Assembly: GCF_030913365.1 (NCBI RefSeq)
Contig: NZ_CP133160.1
Span: forward strand, 3,448,001 to 3,512,000
Origin: Stenotrophomonas sp. 24(2023)
GTDB lineage: Bacteria > Pseudomonadota > Gammaproteobacteria > Xanthomonadales > Xanthomonadaceae
DNA length: 64,000 nt
Direction: 5' to 3'
Below the pieces are notes generated by a model, which did no database searches, was not told the origin of the DNA, and saw only the letters and a program-made list of their open reading frames with translations. The stretch's first letter is position 1. Each line of letters begins with the position of its first letter. The position numbers and the translations under genes are program-made. Below are positions 42,929-51,617 of this stretch, in pieces.

Positions 42929-44338
42929 ATGGATACCTTCCCGCCTGCCGCCGGTGGCCTGGCCTGGACCTTCGATCCGGACCTGCTGCGCCGGCACGAT
43001 CGCCCCGGCCCGCGCTATACCTCCTATCCCACGGCCCCGCATTTCCATGATGGCTTTGGCGAACCGGCCCTGCGCGAGGCCATCGCCGGCAGCAACCAGG
43101 CCGCGCGGGCATTGTCGCTCTACGTGCACGTGCCGTTCTGCACCAGCCCCTGCTTCTACTGTGGCTGCAACCGGGTCATCACCCGCGATCGCAGCCGTGG
43201 CCACGGCTACGTGGCGCGCGTGCTGGCCGAGGCCGATCTGCTGGCGCCGCAGTTCGCCGATGGGCGCGAGGTGATCCAGCTGCACTTGGGCGGCGGTACA
43301 CCGAACTTCCTCGATGCCGCGGCGATGTCGGCCCTGGTGGAAGGCCTGCGCCGCCGTTTTGATTTCAGCAGCGCCGCCCAGCGCGATTTTTCCATCGAAC
43401 TGGATCCCCGCTTCATCGACGCCGGGGATGTGGCCCTGCTGGCCCGGCTGGGGTTCAACCGTGCCAGCCTGGGCATCCAGGATTTCGACCCTCAGGTGCA
43501 GGCATCGATCAACCGCGTGCAGGGTGTACGGCAGACGCTGGCCATCCTGCGCGCCTGTCGTGACCAGGGCATGCGTTCGGTCAACGTTGACCTGATCTAC
43601 GGGTTGCCCGGCCAGACGCTGCAGGGCTTCGGACGCACCCTGGAGCAGGTGCTTGCCCTGCGCCCGGACCGCCTGGCCGTGTATGGCTATGCGCACCTGC
43701 CGCACCTGTTCCGCGCGCAGCGCCAGATCGACGAAGCACGCCTGCCGGCACCGGAGCAGAAGCTGGCGCTGCTGGGCCTGGCGGTCGAACGCCTGTCGGC
43801 TGCCGGTTACCAGTACATCGGCATGGACCACTTCGCCCTTCCCGAAGAGGATCTTTCCCGCGCACAGCGCGCTGGCCAGCTGCACCGCAATTTCATGGGG
43901 TACACCACCCATGCCGACACCGACCTGGTGGGGCTGGGCGTGAGCGCGATCAGCCACATCGGCAGCACCTACAGCCAGAACCCGCGGGATCTGCCGGCGT
44001 GGGAAGCGTTGGTCGACGGTGGGCACCTGCCGGTCTGGCGTGGCGTGGCGCTCAGTGCCGATGATCGCCTGCGCGCGGAACTGATCCAGCAGCTGATGTG
44101 CCAGGGCGAAGTGGACGGGCGTGCGCTGGCCATGCGCCATGGTGTGGACTTCGACAGCTACTTCGCCGATGACCTGCAGGCTGTGGCGCAGCTGCAGCAG
44201 GACGGGCTGGCGCGGATCGAGCAGGGCGTGGTGCGTGCCAGTGAACCGGGCCGGCCACTGCTGCGCCTGCTGGCGATGTGCTTCGATCCGTACCTGCGCC
44301 AGGCACAGGCCGCGCCGCGTTACTCGCAGGCGATCTGA
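42929..44338 (+). CDS. hemN: Oxygen-independent coproporphyrinogen III dehydrogenase
   Basis: The 469-residue radical-SAM enzyme has the HVPFCTSPCFYCGCN cluster motif (Cys-x3-Cys-x2-Cys-x-Cys), the N-terminal PGPRYTSYPTAPHF, LHLGGGTPNFL, and the C-terminal HemN domain. It makes protoporphyrinogen IX without oxygen. Start 42929 (MDTFPP) is preferred because the FNR/ANR box geometry places the transcript start there; an ATG at 42917 would overlap the predicted -10. Neither has a clear ribosome site. Confidence 0.93.
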   Translation: MDTFPPAAGGLAWTFDPDLLRRHDRPGPRYTSYPTAPHFHDGFGEPALREAIAGSNQAARALSLYVHVPFCTSPCFYCGCNRVITRDRSRGHGYVARVLAEADLLAPQFADGREVIQLHLGGGTPNFLDAAAMSALVEGLRRRFDFSSAAQRDFSIELDPRFIDAGDVALLARLGFNRASLGIQDFDPQVQASINRVQGVRQTLAILRACRDQGMRSVNVDLIYGLPGQTLQGFGRTLEQVLALRPDRLAVYGYAHLPHLFRAQRQIDEARLPAPEQKLALLGLAVERLSAAGYQYIGMDHFALPEEDLSRAQRAGQLHRNFMGYTTHADTDLVGLGVSAISHIGSTYSQNPRDLPAWEALVDGGHLPVWRGVALSADDRLRAELIQQLMCQGEVDGRALAMRHGVDFDSYFADDLQAVAQLQQDGLARIEQGVVRASEPGRPLLRLLAMCFDPYLRQAQAAPRYSQAI

Positions 44339-44350
44339 CGCCCGGCAGGT

Positions 44351-44815
44351 TCAGCGGCTGCCCACGCCACGGTCGGCATGCCGGCTGGACATGCCACCGC
44401 TGGAGCGGGTGCGGGTCTGGCCATTGGAATCGGTGCGCGAGATCGAGTAACTGCCATCGCTGTAGGTGGTGCGTGTTTCACCGTTGCTGTCCGTGCGCGA
44501 CGTCGAATAGCTGCCATCACTGTAGGTGGTGCGGGTCTGGCCGTTCGAATCGGTCCGCGAAGCGGAGTAGCTGCCGTCGCTGTAGGTGGTGCGCGTGTGC
44601 CCGTTGCTGTCCGTGCGCGATGTCGAAGAGCGGCCGTCACTGAAGCGGCTGCGCACCGTGCCATTGGCATCGCGCTGGCTGCTGCCATAGGAACCATCGC
44701 TGTAGCGGGTGCGGACGCTGCCGTCGGACTGCCGGTCGCCGGTGGCATAGGACTGTGCCAGCGCCGGTGTGCTGGCCAGCGCGAGCAGGAAGGAAAGCAG
44801 CAGGGCGGGCTTCAT
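44351..44815 (-). CDS. Secreted 20-residue tandem-repeat protein
   Basis: The 154-residue product has a signal peptide ending ALAQS. About five and a half copies follow of a 20-residue unit of the form RTDSNGxTRTTYSDGSYSxS, each made of two similar 10-residue halves (xxDxNGxTRT and xYSDGSYSxS). The units are hydrophilic, Ser/Thr/Arg/Gly-rich and have no cysteine. The pattern suggests a repetitive beta structure on the cell surface or in the periplasm. No family was recognised. Start MKPALLLSF gives the signal peptide. Confidence 0.78.
   Translation of the reverse strand: MKPALLLSFLLALASTPALAQSYATGDRQSDGSVRTRYSDGSYGSSQRDANGTVRSRFSDGRSSTSRTDSNGHTRTTYSDGSYSASRTDSNGQTRTTYSDGSYSTSRTDSNGETRTTYSDGSYSISRTDSNGQTRTRSSGGMSSRHADRGVGSR
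44411..44710 (-). repeat. 60-bp in-frame tandem repeats
   Basis: About five adjacent near-identical 60-bp units, recognisable by recurring CTGTAGGTGGTGCG and GCTGCCATC/GCTGCCGTC blocks on the plus strand. The units nearest the start codon are the most diverged, the middle ones almost identical, as expected if the array expands by slippage or unequal exchange. Confidence 0.75.
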
Positions 44816-44941
44816 GCGTCGGCTCCAGGGGGCATCAGGCAGGGATGGCATTCCCGTCCGCACCATTGTGCCATCGCGCCGGAGGCGTGTGTCCGGGCCC
44901 GGGCGATGGCGCCCGTGCCGGGGGCGGCATACGATGCCCGG

Positions 44942-45661
44942 GTGTCCCGATCAGAACGCCTCCTTGCCCTGCTGCAGGTGCTGCGCAGCCATCGCCGCCC
45001 GGTCAGCGGGCAGGTGCTGGCCGCGCAGACCGGCGTCAGCCTGCGCACGCTTTATCGCGATATCGCCAGCCTGCAGGCGCAGGGGGCGGACATCGAGGGG
45101 GAGCGCGGTGTCGGCTACCAGATGAGGCCGGGGTTCCTGCTGCCGCCGTTGATGTTCAGTGCCGAAGAACTGGATGCGCTGGTCCTGGGCATGCGCTGGG
45201 TCGCCGACCGTGGCGATGCGGCGTTGGCGCGGGGGGCCAGCGCCGTCCTGGCCAAGGTGGGCGCGGTGCTGCCGCCGGACCTGCGGCGTGACCTGCACGA
45301 ATCGGCCCTGCTGGTGGGAACGGGGCCAGGCAGGGCGCCGCCCGGCCCGGCCCTGGACCTGCTGCGCCCTGCCATCCGTGAACGGCGCAGGCTGCAGATC
45401 ACCTACGAGGATGCCGCAGGCGGGGTCTCCCGGCGCGTGGTCTGGCCGTTCGCCCTGGTGTACTTCGACCAGTCGCGCGTGTTGATGTGCTGGTGTGAAG
45501 GGCGCAACGACTTCCGCAACTTCCGCACCGATCGCATCCGCCAGGCGGCGCCGATGGACGGGGTCTACCCCGGCACACGGCAGCAGCTGCTGCGGGAATG
45601 GCGCCGCCGCCGGCCGGACCATGGCCAGTCACTGCTGCCAGAAACTGACAGTAGCGGCTGA
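44942..45661 (+). CDS. YafY-type HTH/WYL-domain regulator
   Basis: The 239-residue product has an N-terminal HTH_11 domain (SERLLALLQVLRSHRRPVSGQVLA, TGVSLRTLYRDIASLQAQGADIEGERGVGYQM) and a C-terminal WYL-type domain (RRVVWPFALVYFDQSRVLMCWCEGRNDFRNFRTDRI). The GTG start gives VSRSERLL, the usual family start; an ATG at 44906 would add 12 residues. It probably regulates the VOC gene 33 bp downstream, a common pairing. Confidence 0.9.
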   Translation: MSRSERLLALLQVLRSHRRPVSGQVLAAQTGVSLRTLYRDIASLQAQGADIEGERGVGYQMRPGFLLPPLMFSAEELDALVLGMRWVADRGDAALARGASAVLAKVGAVLPPDLRRDLHESALLVGTGPGRAPPGPALDLLRPAIRERRRLQITYEDAAGGVSRRVVWPFALVYFDQSRVLMCWCEGRNDFRNFRTDRIRQAAPMDGVYPGTRQQLLREWRRRRPDHGQSLLPETDSSG

Positions 45662-45694
45662 TACGGTGCGGGCTCCCTTCAACAGGAGTCTTCC

Positions 45695-46069
45695 ATGAAA
45701 TTCGCGTCCGTCCGCCTGGTCACCGAGGCATTCGATCCGCTGGTCACGTTCTACCACCTGCTTTCCGGCGTGGAACCGATGCACCTTGCCGAAGGTTTCG
45801 CCGAGCTGCGCCTGCCCGGTGCGGTCCTGGCCATCAGTTCGGCACAGCTGGTGCAGCGCTTCAATGCCGGGGCCGCGATCGCGGCGGCCAACCGTTCGGC
45901 CATCCTGGAGTTCGAAGTGGACGATGTGGATGCGGTGGCCCAGCGCATGCAGCTGCAGGGCGTGGAGATGGTCATGCCGGTCACGGTGATGCCCTGGGGC
46001 AACCGTTCGCTGCTGCTGCGTGATCCCGATGGCAGCCTGGTGAACGTGTTCTCGCGGCCGCTGGGGTGA
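45695..46069 (+). CDS. VOC-family (glyoxalase/bleomycin-resistance-like) protein
   Basis: The 124-residue product is one VOC fold: FASVRLVTEAFDPLVTFYHLL in the first module and AILEFEVDDVDAVAQRM, then WGNRSLLLRDPDGSLVNVF in the second, with the late Asp-Pro-Asp-Gly hallmark. The substrate is unknown. It is probably co-transcribed with the WYL regulator 33 bp upstream. Confidence 0.87.
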   Translation: MKFASVRLVTEAFDPLVTFYHLLSGVEPMHLAEGFAELRLPGAVLAISSAQLVQRFNAGAAIAAANRSAILEFEVDDVDAVAQRMQLQGVEMVMPVTVMPWGNRSLLLRDPDGSLVNVFSRPLG

Positions 46070-46110
46070 GGCGCGTGGTAATCGTCAGCGCATCGCCGTC
46101 TACAGCGCTC

Positions 46111-46197
46111 TGGTGCCCGGAGCCGGGATCGAACCGGCATGGGGTTGCCCCCGGCGGATTTTAAGTCCGATGCGTCTACCAGTTTCGCCATCCGGGC
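46111..46197 (-). tRNA. tRNA-Leu (TAA)
   Basis: An 87-nt class II tRNA on the minus strand: acceptor GCCCGGA/TCCGGGC, anticodon loop CTTAAAA giving TAA, long variable arm CGGGGGCAACCCC, T-loop GGTTCGATCCC, encoded CCA. A TACAAT -10-like hexamer lies about 20 bp upstream on the minus strand. Confidence 0.96.
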
Positions 46198-46341
46198 GTG
46201 CAGCGCGGCGGCGATTGTAGCCGATGCGAGCACGTTGGGCGGATCGCGCGCCAGCCACGGCGTCACGGTTTCGATCTGTGACCGACTATCCCGATTCGCC
46301 TATTCATGTCATAGTCAGGGCTCCATTGGCAGGAGCCCACC

Positions 46342-46788
46342 ATGTCACTGCATGCGATCGTCTATGTCAGTGATGCGCGGGACCTGCTGCGGCCGGCCGA
46401 TCTGGACCGGTTGCTGGCCGATGCCACCGCCTTCAACCGCGTGGCCGGGGTCACCGGCGTGCTGATGTTCGATGGCCGCCGCTTCCTGCAGTTCCTGGAA
46501 GGCCCGGACGATGGCATTGCCTCCGTCTACCCGCGCATCGCCAACGCACGCAGCCACAGTGGCCTGCACCTGCTGTGCGAAGGCACCATCGCGCGCCGGG
46601 CGTTCCCGCGCTGGACCATGGGCACGCGGCAGATCGATGCCGAGGTGCTCTCGCAGATCATCGACAGCCCCTGGTCGGGGTTTGCCGGGCCACCGGCACC
46701 GGCCAGCGATGGATTCATGCGCCTGCTGCAGGCCTGGACCGGGGCCGATGGCGAACTGGAGCCGCCGGCCGTCGCGCTGGGCTCCTGA
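46342..46788 (+). CDS. BLUF-domain blue-light photoreceptor
   Basis: The 148-residue product is a single BLUF domain with the photoactive residues in place: Y8, N32 and Q50, plus the switch-region W91 and M93 (FPRWTMG). FAD binding and blue-light hydrogen-bond switching follow from the family. There is no effector domain, only a 45-residue tail, so it must act by protein contact. GGAG precedes the ATG. Confidence 0.93.
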   Translation: MSLHAIVYVSDARDLLRPADLDRLLADATAFNRVAGVTGVLMFDGRRFLQFLEGPDDGIASVYPRIANARSHSGLHLLCEGTIARRAFPRWTMGTRQIDAEVLSQIIDSPWSGFAGPPAPASDGFMRLLQAWTGADGELEPPAVALGS

Positions 46789-46896
46789 CCTTTTGCCCTT
46801 GGCGGCACTGGCCGGCGCCGGTACGCTGTCCGGCCCTGTTGCTGATGCCTGCGGTATTGCCATGATCCCGTCGCCACGACGTTGCCAGGTGCGCCG

Positions 46897-48183
46897 ATGA
46901 GCGCATCGATCGGCGCGCAGGCCGAACCGCGCATCGCGGTCGTCGGGCTGGGCTATGTCGGCCTGCCGCTGGCGGTGGCCTTCGGGCGCCTGCAGCCGAC
47001 GCTGGGCTTTGACATCGATGCCGGCCGCATCGCCGAACTGCAGGCTGGCCAGGACCATACGCTGGAAATGGAGCCCGACGAGCTTGCCGCAGCGGTACAT
47101 CTGCGCTTTGGCAGCGATGAGGCCGTGCTGGAGGCCTGCAACGTCTACATCGTCACCGTGCCCACGCCCATCGATGCCTACGAACAGCCGGACCTGGAGC
47201 CGCTGCGCTCGGCGACCCGTCTGATCGCGCGGCACCTGCGCGCCGGCGATCTGGTCATCTACGAATCCACCGTCTACCCGGGTACCACCGAAGAGGTCTG
47301 CGTGCCCTTGCTGGAGGCCGGTTCCGGCCTGCGCTTCAACCAGGGGTTCTACTGCGGCTACAGCCCCGAGCGGGTCAGCCCCGGTGACCGCAACCGGCGG
47401 CTGGCCGACATCCGCAAGATCACCTCCGGGTCCACGCCACAGGTCGCTGCGGTGATCGATGGGCTGTATGCCCGCATCATCCATGCCGGCACGTTCCCGG
47501 TCACCTCCATCCGCGTGGCTGAAGCCGCCAAGGTGGTGGAGAACATCCAGCGTGATGTGAACATCGCCCTGGTCAACGAACTGGCGCTGATCTTCAACCG
47601 GCTCGGCATCGATACCCAGGATGTGCTGGACGCCGCCGGCAGCAAGTGGAACTTCCTGCCGTTCCGCCCGGGCCTGGTCGGTGGGCACTGCATCGGCGTG
47701 GACCCTTACTACCTGCTGCACAAATCGGAGAGCGTGGGTTACCACCCCGACCTGATCCACACCGCGCGCCAGGTCAACAACCGCGTGGGCGACCATGTGG
47801 CCGAACGCGTGCTGGCACTGCTCCGGGCCCGTGGCAGTGCGCCGGTTCCCGCGCGCGTGCTGGTGCTGGGTGTCACCTTCAAGGAGGACTGCCCGGACCT
47901 GCGCAACAGCCGTGCGCTGGACCTGGCCGTGCAGCTGGGTGCCGGTGGTGCGCAGGTGCAGGTGGTCGATCCCTGGGTAGGGCCGGCGGCACTGGAAGGA
48001 CAGGGCGTGGACTGGATCCCGGCACCGCTCGCCCATGGCTACGATGCCGTGGTGCTGGCGGTGGCGCATGCGCGCTTCAAGGCCATGACCACGGAGCAGA
48101 TCCAGGCGCTGCTGGCGCCGGGCGGCGTGGTCTACGACGTCAAATCGGTGTGGCCACGCACGGTGGTGGACGAGCGTCTGTAG
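46897..48183 (+). CDS. UDP-sugar dehydrogenase (WbpO/TviB-type)
   Basis: The 428-residue product has the NAD motif VVGLGYVGLPLA (15-26), VTVPTPID, ESTVYPGTTEE, the invariant KVVENIQRDVNIALVNELA, and the catalytic cysteine in GGHCIGVDPYYL. This matches UDP-N-acetylhexosamine dehydrogenases of polysaccharide synthesis. It stands alone with no glycosyltransferase neighbours. ATG 46897 is used; one at 46882 is possible. Confidence 0.9.
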   Translation: MSASIGAQAEPRIAVVGLGYVGLPLAVAFGRLQPTLGFDIDAGRIAELQAGQDHTLEMEPDELAAAVHLRFGSDEAVLEACNVYIVTVPTPIDAYEQPDLEPLRSATRLIARHLRAGDLVIYESTVYPGTTEEVCVPLLEAGSGLRFNQGFYCGYSPERVSPGDRNRRLADIRKITSGSTPQVAAVIDGLYARIIHAGTFPVTSIRVAEAAKVVENIQRDVNIALVNELALIFNRLGIDTQDVLDAAGSKWNFLPFRPGLVGGHCIGVDPYYLLHKSESVGYHPDLIHTARQVNNRVGDHVAERVLALLRARGSAPVPARVLVLGVTFKEDCPDLRNSRALDLAVQLGAGGAQVQVVDPWVGPAALEGQGVDWIPAPLAHGYDAVVLAVAHARFKAMTTEQIQALLAPGGVVYDVKSVWPRTVVDERL

Positions 48184-48234
48184 CCGTTTATCGCGTGTCG
48201 GGTAGACTCGGGGCAGCTGCAACCGAGGAACGCC

Positions 48235-49857
48235 ATGCACCGGTATCTTGCCTACCTGCTCGCCATCCTGCTGTTTCCGCTGTGCCTGTGGTTGGCCCTG
48301 ATCTGGCCGGCCTGGTACTGGGGCGTGGGCCTGACCGCGGCGATGGTGCTGCTGGGCACCTGGGACCTGCTGCAGAAGCGCAGCACGCTGCGGCGCAACT
48401 ATCCGGTGCTGGCGCACTTCCGCTATGGCCTGGAATCGATCGGCCCGGAAATCCGCCAGTATTTCGTGCAGAGCGACCTGGAGGACGTGCCGTTCTCGCG
48501 CCAGCAGCGCGCGCTGATCTACCAGCGCAGCAAGAACGAGATGGACACCGTGCCGTTCGGCACCCTGCGCAGCACCTACGCGGTGGATTACGAGTGGATC
48601 AACCACTCGCTGGCGCCGACCACCATCGGCCACCATGATTTCCGCGTGCTGATCGGGCCCAACTGCGCCAAGCCCTATTCGGCCAGCGTGTTCAACATCT
48701 CGGCGATGAGTTTCGGTTCGCTGTCGGCCAACGCGATCCGCGCGCTCAACGAAGGCGCGCGCCGTGGCGGCTTCTACCACGACACCGGCGAAGGCTCGAT
48801 CTCGCCGTACCACCGCGAGATGGGCGGCGATCTGGTCTGGGAAATCGGCTCGGGCTACTTCGGTTGCCGCGATGACAAGGGCGCCTTCAGTGAAGAACGC
48901 TTCATCGCCAATGCAACGCATGACCAGGTGAAGATGATCGAGATTAAGCTGTCGCAGGGCGCCAAGCCCGGCCATGGCGGGGTGCTGCCGGCGCCGAAGG
49001 TGACCGCCGAGATCTCTGCCACCCGCGGCGTGCCGATGGGCGTGGACTGCGTGTCGCCATCACGGCACTCGGCATTCTCCACGCCGGTGGAACTGCTGCA
49101 GTTCGTGGCGCGCCTGCGCGAACTGTCCGGCGGCAAGCCGGTCGGCTTCAAGCTGGCCATCGGCCATCCCTGGGAATGGTTCGGCATTGCCAAGGCGATG
49201 AGCGAGACCGGGCTGCTGCCGGATTTCATCGTGGTCGATGGTGCCGAAGGGGGAACCGGTGCGGCACCGGCGGAGTTCGTCGACCACGTCGGTATCCCCA
49301 TGCACGAGGCCCTGCTGCTGGTGCACAACACGCTGGTGGGGCTGGACCTGCGCGAGCGCATCCGCATCGGCGCGGCCGGCAAGATCACCAGCGCCTTCGA
49401 TATCGCCCGCACCATCGCGCTGGGCGCGGACTGGTGCAACGCCGGGCGGGGCTTCATGTTCGCGCTGGGCTGCATCCAGTCGCTGAGCTGCCATTCGGAC
49501 AAATGCCCCACCGGCATCGCCACCCAGGACCCGAAACGCTGGAAGCACCTGGATGCGCCGGACAAGGCCAGCCGCGTGCACAGCTACCACGAGCACACCC
49601 TGCATGCCCTGATGGAACTGCTGTGCGCGGCCGGGCTGAACGACCCGGCTGAACTGGGGCCTGAGCACATCCTGCGTCGTGTTTCGCCTGTCGAGATCCG
49701 TTCGCTGGCATCGTTGTACCGGTACCTCGCCCCGGGTGAACTGCTCAGCCGCGTGCCCGACCACGCGGTGTTTCATGACTTCTGGGCCGATGCCCGCAGT
49801 GATTCGTTCCAGCCGCCGGCACGCATCCAGGCGTTGCGTGCCAGCAAATCACGCTAG
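48235..49857 (+). CDS. Membrane-anchored FMN-binding glutamate-synthase-like protein
   Basis: The 540-residue product has two N-terminal membrane helices (about 5-45) and a GltB-type FMN domain (FNISAMSFGSLSANAIRALN, GQGAKPGHGG-like SQGAKPGHGGVLP, VDGAEGGTGAAP). The cluster region CIQSLSCHSDKCPTGIATQ holds the three cysteines that bind 3Fe-4S in glutamate synthase. It lacks the glutaminase domain, so it is not a complete GOGAT; its electron partner and substrate are unknown. Confidence 0.9.
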   Translation: MHRYLAYLLAILLFPLCLWLALIWPAWYWGVGLTAAMVLLGTWDLLQKRSTLRRNYPVLAHFRYGLESIGPEIRQYFVQSDLEDVPFSRQQRALIYQRSKNEMDTVPFGTLRSTYAVDYEWINHSLAPTTIGHHDFRVLIGPNCAKPYSASVFNISAMSFGSLSANAIRALNEGARRGGFYHDTGEGSISPYHREMGGDLVWEIGSGYFGCRDDKGAFSEERFIANATHDQVKMIEIKLSQGAKPGHGGVLPAPKVTAEISATRGVPMGVDCVSPSRHSAFSTPVELLQFVARLRELSGGKPVGFKLAIGHPWEWFGIAKAMSETGLLPDFIVVDGAEGGTGAAPAEFVDHVGIPMHEALLLVHNTLVGLDLRERIRIGAAGKITSAFDIARTIALGADWCNAGRGFMFALGCIQSLSCHSDKCPTGIATQDPKRWKHLDAPDKASRVHSYHEHTLHALMELLCAAGLNDPAELGPEHILRRVSPVEIRSLASLYRYLAPGELLSRVPDHAVFHDFWADARSDSFQPPARIQALRASKSR

Positions 49858-49898
49858 GCTGCAGGGCCTGGAAACGGTCTGCCCTGCCTGGAGGCGAC

Positions 49899-50363
49899 AT
49901 GCACTTTCGTAGCGGTACCCACGATGATGTGGCCGCCCTGTGGGCCCTGCGGACGCGTTGCGTGCGTGAACTGTGCTGCAGCCACTACCCGCCGGAGGTG
50001 ATCGCGCCGTGGTCGGCGTCGCCGCCGCCGGCACAGTACCCGCGCCTGCTGGCGCAGGGCGGCTGCGTGGTGGTCGAAGACGGGCAGGGGACGCTGCTGG
50101 GGTTCGGCGTACTGGACAGGGACGGCAACGAGATCGATGCGCTGTTCGTTGATCCGGGGCACGGCGGGCAGGGCATCGGCCAGGCGGTGATGTCGCGCCT
50201 GCTGGCCATGGCCGATCCGGCGCGGGAGGTGGTGCTGTCGGCGTCGCTCAATGCGGTGCCGTTCTACCAGCGGCAGGGCTTCATTGCCGTACGCGAGGAA
50301 GCCTATCCGCACCCCAGCGGCATGTCGCTGGCCTCGGTGCGCATGCGCCGGGCCTGGCCGTAA
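49899..50363 (+). CDS. GNAT-family N-acetyltransferase
   Basis: The 154-residue product has the acetyl-CoA motif LFVDPGHGGQGIGQAVMSRLL and the closing LNAVPFYQRQGFIAVRE, typical of GNATs. GGAGG precedes the ATG. The substrate is unknown. It is convergent with the flavoprotein gene, 6 bp away. Confidence 0.9.
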   Translation: MHFRSGTHDDVAALWALRTRCVRELCCSHYPPEVIAPWSASPPPAQYPRLLAQGGCVVVEDGQGTLLGFGVLDRDGNEIDALFVDPGHGGQGIGQAVMSRLLAMADPAREVVLSASLNAVPFYQRQGFIAVREEAYPHPSGMSLASVRMRRAWP

Positions 50364-50369
50364 GCGGCA

Positions 50370-51617
50370 TCAGCGCCGGCCCAGCCACGCGATCACGCCT
50401 TCTGCCGCGCGCTGCCCGCTGGCGTAGCAGGCGGTCAACAGGTAGCCACCGGTCGGCGCTTCCCAGTCCAGCATCTCGCCGGCACAGAACACGCCGGGCA
50501 GCGCACGCAGCATCAGCCCATCGTCCATCGCGTCCAGGCGCACGCCGCCGGCGGTGCTGATCACCTCGGCCATCGGGCGCGGGCGCAGCAGGGGCACCGG
50601 CAGGCGCTTGAGCGTGGCTGCCACGGTGGCCGGATCGTTGCCGGCGTCCTTGCCCAGCACTTCGAACACCAGCGCGGCCTTCACCGCATCCAGCCCGGCC
50701 TGTCGGCGCAGGTGCTCGCCGAAGCTGCGGCCCTTGCGCGGGCGCGACAGGTCGGCCAGCAGGCGTGCTTCGTCACGGCCGGGCACCAGATCCAGCCACA
50801 GCGTGGCGTGGCCCTGGCGGTTGAGGGTCTCGCGCAGGTCCGCTGCCAGTGCATAGACCAGGCTGCCTTCGATGCCGTAGGCGCTGACCACGCATTCGCC
50901 CTGCAGCTCGCGCGGCTGGCCATCCAGGCCCTGCCAGTGCGCGACGACCGGCTTCAGCGGGGCACCGGCGTGGCGCTCGGCGAAGAACGGTGTCCAGTCC
51001 ACATCGAAGCCGCAGTTGGCCGACTGCAGCGGGGCGATGTCCACGCCACGGGCCTGCAGCGGCGCCACCCAGACGCCATCGCTGCCCAGCTGCGGCCAGC
51101 TGCCACCGCCGAGGGCCAGCACGGTGGCATCGGCATGGGAAGTGGTGTCGCCGGTTTCGGTGGCAAAGCGCAGTGCACCCGCCTCGTCCCAGCCCAGCCA
51201 CCGGTGGTTCACGTGCAGGCGCACGCCCTGTTCCTTCAGCCGGCGCACCCAGCCGCGCAGCAGCGGGGCGGCCTTGCGGTCCACCGGGAACACCCGGCCG
51301 GAGCTGCCGACATAGGTCTCCACGCCGAAGCCGGCCGCCCAGTCGCGCAGCGCCTGGGCATCGAAGCCATCGAGCCAGCGGCCGACCGTGCCTGCCTGCT
51401 CGCGGTAACGGCTGTCGAACAGCGGGCGCGGATCGGAATGGGTCAGGTTCAGGCCGCCCTTGCCGGCGATCAGGAACTTGCGGCCGGGCGAGCCCTTGGC
51501 CTCGTACAGGTCCACGTCCAGCCCCGCCGCGCGCAGGCGCTCGGCGGCGAACAGGCCGGCCGGGCCGCCACCGATGACGGCGACGCGGCGCGGCGATGCA
51601 GCTTCAGTGCTTGACAT
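50370..51617 (-). CDS. HI0933-like flavoprotein (TIGR03862 type)
   Basis: The 415-residue product has the FAD motif VAVIGGGPAGLFAAERL, the family-specific GRKFLIAGKGGLNLTHS, SGRVFPVDRKAAPLLRGW, LALGGGSWPQLGSDG and a late GVFCAGEMLDWEAPTGGY. It is a Rossmann flavoprotein whose physiological reaction is not established for this family. It overlaps the end of the FKBP gene by 14 bp and is probably co-transcribed with it. Confidence 0.9.
   Translation of the reverse strand: MSSTEAASPRRVAVIGGGPAGLFAAERLRAAGLDVDLYEAKGSPGRKFLIAGKGGLNLTHSDPRPLFDSRYREQAGTVGRWLDGFDAQALRDWAAGFGVETYVGSSGRVFPVDRKAAPLLRGWVRRLKEQGVRLHVNHRWLGWDEAGALRFATETGDTTSHADATVLALGGGSWPQLGSDGVWVAPLQARGVDIAPLQSANCGFDVDWTPFFAERHAGAPLKPVVAHWQGLDGQPRELQGECVVSAYGIEGSLVYALAADLRETLNRQGHATLWLDLVPGRDEARLLADLSRPRKGRSFGEHLRRQAGLDAVKAALVFEVLGKDAGNDPATVAATLKRLPVPLLRPRPMAEVISTAGGVRLDAMDDGLMLRALPGVFCAGEMLDWEAPTGGYLLTACYASGQRAAEGVIAWLGRR

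Noticed and set aside
44411..44710. Regular repeats considered as a CRISPR array
   Set aside because: The 60-bp units are contiguous, in frame and coding; there are no unique spacers and no cas genes.
46345..48975. An 876-codon minus-strand frame across the BLUF, dehydrogenase and GltB-like genes
   Set aside because: Antisense shadow with no protein-like features; the plus-strand genes carry intact catalytic motifs.
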